Of a DNA stretch of 64,000 nucleotides, positions 61,277 through 64,000 are shown piece by piece. The stretch lies in assembly GCF_020921035.1 (NCBI RefSeq), contig NC_063155.1, positions 21,409,311 to 21,473,310 on the forward strand, written 5' to 3'. Positions within the stretch are counted from its first letter, which is position 1. Each line of letters starts with the position of its first letter. A program made the position numbers and the translations under genes. The stretch comes from Rhodamnia argentea (taxonomy: Eukaryota > Streptophyta > Magnoliopsida > Myrtales > Myrtaceae). The notes below the pieces were generated by a model, which was given only the letters and a program-made list of their open reading frames with translations, searched no databases and had not been told where the DNA came from.

Positions 61277-63949
61277 TCAGCAATAAAACATCACGTCTTT
61301 GACATTATCTTTGATAGTAGGAAGTGCCCGGATCTCCACAGCAGTCCCCTCCCTGGTGCCCCTTCCTCCTCCCGATGATGACCCAGTATCCGACCCATCC
61401 CCCTCTACGTAATACCTCGCTCGAAAGGCCGCTAAATGGGCATAATAAGCAGGAGGCACTGCAAGATTCACAAAACATCAGTGAAGAGTAAAAAATTCGA
61501 CCAGGAGTTTTGAAGGAAAAGAAAGTGCCTGGTGAAAAGTAACATATGTCGGCCCTAACCTATTGAGACCGAGCGCGTGCATCGAGCGTACCTGCGGAGT
61601 TCAAATATGATAATAAGATATGATCCAAAAGAAACTTTCCTCTAGGGAAATCAATTAGAAAGGCAGTAGCATACTTACGTGTAGCACAAATTATTAGTTA
61701 GGACCTGTAGAGCATCGGCAGTGAAGTTGTACTCATCGAGCAACACATGGTAGTGTGATGGCCGACTAGTACCCTACATCATACGAACACATAGTTAGAC
61801 ACGGTACATAACAGAGTTCAGTGGTAACATCAATTGGTGCGTTTCATATAACAATATAAAGGAGATGAGCGTTACCTGAATCCCAGCATGGCTATTGAGG
61901 TAAAAATCGAATTCAGTGGGGTGGCAGATGTGAGTATCAACGACAGTACCTAATCAAACGTACTAAAAATTTAAGTATTTGAAAAGCTCACTCACATCAG
62001 TAAATTAACAAGAAAATTGAAGTTACCAGGTAGTATATTGCCGCTCTTGTCCATTGAATCGCGTCTGTTATAATCCTGAGGAAAGAGGCGTGTGTGGTGC
62101 CTCTTTTGCACCACAATGAAGGTAACTCGTGGCATATAATCCTTTTCAAGTGCATCACAAGCCTATGGCAACACCAACTCAAATTATAACTTAGAAAAAT
62201 GACTCTAACTCAAAAAAAATACTCTAAGATCTAAAGGAAAAATAATGAGCGAATAATCTATGGACTATTCCCACCAAGGTACCTCGCGAATCGCAATCAT
62301 TTCATAAAGAAGCACTTGAGAGAATTGACCTTCACTGACCCCATCCCTATAAAATATTATCCTATAAGGTTTATGCCCAGTAGATCTTCTGAAGGCAATA
62401 AGCAATTCCCTGCAGGAGAAAGTGAAAGTGAATCAGGGGAAAACGTAAACTTCATATATTGATGATAGGCGCCAAATAAAACAAACGGAATGTTTACCGA
62501 ATCATTCCTCCAGGTTTCCCATCCGGGGTCTGTTTGGGGATGTGCAAATCTTTAATTATTTCCTGTCGGTGAGTTTGAGCAGAAACAAGACCTCTATATT
62601 TCGTCACCTCTGGCCAATCCATGGAAGCTACCACCTGGTCATACCAATACCATCAATTGTATAACTCTTCAAAATAACAAATGATAACAGAACAGCGAAA
62701 AGCATACAGCTGCTATGGAAGGATTAGCATCATCTCCAGGAGGTGGGTGTGTTACGTCTGCCCCAAAGATTATGGTTGGCATGTCAGTGACGAGAGGGAT
62801 TCTTCTCAGGATGGCGTCATTCAGAACAGTATTCCTTCCACCAACCTATGACCATCAAGCAAAATGATCAATAATCATAATCAAAGAACTAGAAAATTCC
62901 TGCAGAAAAGAACCTCGCAACCTTGACATTAATCTTCAGTGCAAGATTTTCAAAATATTGCTTGCTCATTTTTGCAGCTTGTCTAGGTTGGCAACACTGT
63001 GAGACAATTCCCAGTTCAGTTTCGCATATTCTCTTAATCTTCCCTGTGAAGGAAATGGTCATTAGAAAAGGGAAAAGTTATAACTCCCAAAGAGCTCTAA
63101 AGATGACAACTAATGGATAACTTACCATAAGATCCAGTCATGTCTGGTAAGATAATTACCAACAGCTGAAGTTCTTTTCGAGGTAGATTCATGTTTGCAA
63201 GTTTTGCTCGAGATTCTCTATTAATGTCCGCAAGGACTCTTTCAATCTGGTGGGGTTGACCATCACGTATAGGAAGTACTGGTTGTGGGTTAAAAGCCTG
63301 CGAAGAGATTAAAATTTGTTTAAGGTGCAAAAAATTTGTACCTCATAACATCACCCAAAAGAGAGAAAAAATAAAAAAGAATATTTCATCACAAGACAGT
63401 GCTCGGTCAGTAGATACCTACCATCCCTTTACTACTACACATCTTGACCAATTCGTCACAAAATTGATGAGTAATATTTGGATTCCACCTTGAGAAGTTT
63501 ACACACATCCAGGTATCCACTCTACCTCCATTGACCATTTTCTGTAAAGAAATAGCAAAAAGAAGAATTGATCATGCTCCAGGTAACACTGCGATGTTTG
63601 TTTATTGAATTTTACTGCACCAATCATCAGTACAGCGACGTATTGAGTACGCATCACTGATGATTATGCTGATAGATGAAAGTAGCTCACCTTGTTAATC
63701 ATATTCCACTGTCCCATCAACGGACCAACCGTTGCATCTCGACTACTTTCATGATATTTAAGCTGCAACAACAGCAAATGTCAGCTAACGAAACTAGAAG
63801 AAATAGAACGCAACTAACAAATATGTACAATAGCTTACCATTGGTGGTGGCAAAACACGAGCCTCAATGGAAGCAAGTTCCTTTCTCACTGACATTCCAA
63901 ATTCTTTTGTTAGAAGGAGTTCTTCATCATACTTATTCTCATCAACCAT
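61277..63949 (-). CDS. Argonaute, AGO5-like, C-terminal half, cut by window end
   Basis: Thirteen exons in view (63839-63949, 63691-63762, 63422-63541, 63126-63297, 62922-63043, 62708-62845, 62498-62634, 62283-62409, 62027-62162, 61876-61949, 61679-61773, 61560-61591, 61277-61458) give the last 505 aa; the N-terminal and PAZ parts lie beyond 64000. The MID domain is present ([33 protein letters not shown]), as is the whole PIWI domain. The slicer tetrad is complete: Asp in FGADVTHP, Glu in HRQEIIKDL, Asp in [10 protein letters not shown] and His in [11 protein letters not shown]. The protein ends in the usual VMFYC. The specificity-loop sequence (TGSYG) and [19 protein letters not shown] resemble AGO5/MEL1 more than AGO1. 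Such proteins bind small RNAs, with AGO5 favouring a 5' C, and act in germline or shoot-tip silencing. Paralogue assignment is by eye. Confidence 0.93.
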
Positions 63950-64000
63950 CTGCACAAGCATGCGGTGGCTTAGCCTGGAAAGTGCACTGCCTTATCAAAA

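Noticed and set aside
1..64000. CRISPR arrays, tRNA, rRNA and integrated virus genes
   Set aside because: No regularly spaced direct repeats with unique spacers, no tRNA arms or rRNA blocks, and no viral protein signature were seen by eye on either strand.

Overview
The window is nuclear DNA from a flowering plant. The genes have many short introns with GT/AG borders, A/T-rich intergenic DNA and small DNA transposons, and every recognisable protein belongs to a plant family. The repeat style and protein similarity suggest a woody eudicot, perhaps Myrtaceae. That placement is an impression, not something shown by the sequence.

Six complete genes and one truncated gene were rebuilt exon by exon; each model closes in frame. 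In order they are: a PLATZ zinc-binding transcription factor (minus, 1293-2530, 228 aa); a serine carboxypeptidase-like protein of the SCPL51 type (plus, 12185-16448, 457 aa); the EARP tethering subunit VPS50/syndetin (minus, 21260-35967, 25 exons, 1109 aa); the HOPS subunit VPS41 (plus, 40253-48210, 19 exons, 962 aa); a mitochondrial ATP10-type ATP synthase assembly factor (plus, 50580-53058, 272 aa); an A1-family aspartic protease with a probable GPI anchor (plus, 56519-60431, 501 aa); and the C-terminal half of an AGO5-like Argonaute (minus, 61277 to the window edge).

The accessory DNA lies mainly at 2.6-12.2 kb, 16.4-21.2 kb, 36-40.2 kb, 48.2-50.5 kb and 53-56.5 kb. It holds several terminal-inverted-repeat elements, one LTR-like pair of direct repeats and many microsatellites. 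The most informative stretch is 17.3-20.9 kb. It is a decayed tandem copy of the carboxypeptidase locus that lost nearly all its coding exons, kept its promoter region and terminal exon, and was then invaded by a Mutator-like element with a clean 9-bp target duplication.

Functionally, VPS50 (endosomal recycling) and VPS41 (late endosome and vacuole fusion) lie head to head about 4.3 kb apart. The two secreted hydrolases (carboxypeptidase and aspartic protease) depend on the same membrane system. There is no evidence that the window forms a gene cluster in the strict sense. No tRNA, rRNA, CRISPR or viral gene was recognised, and I found no convincing new biological system.
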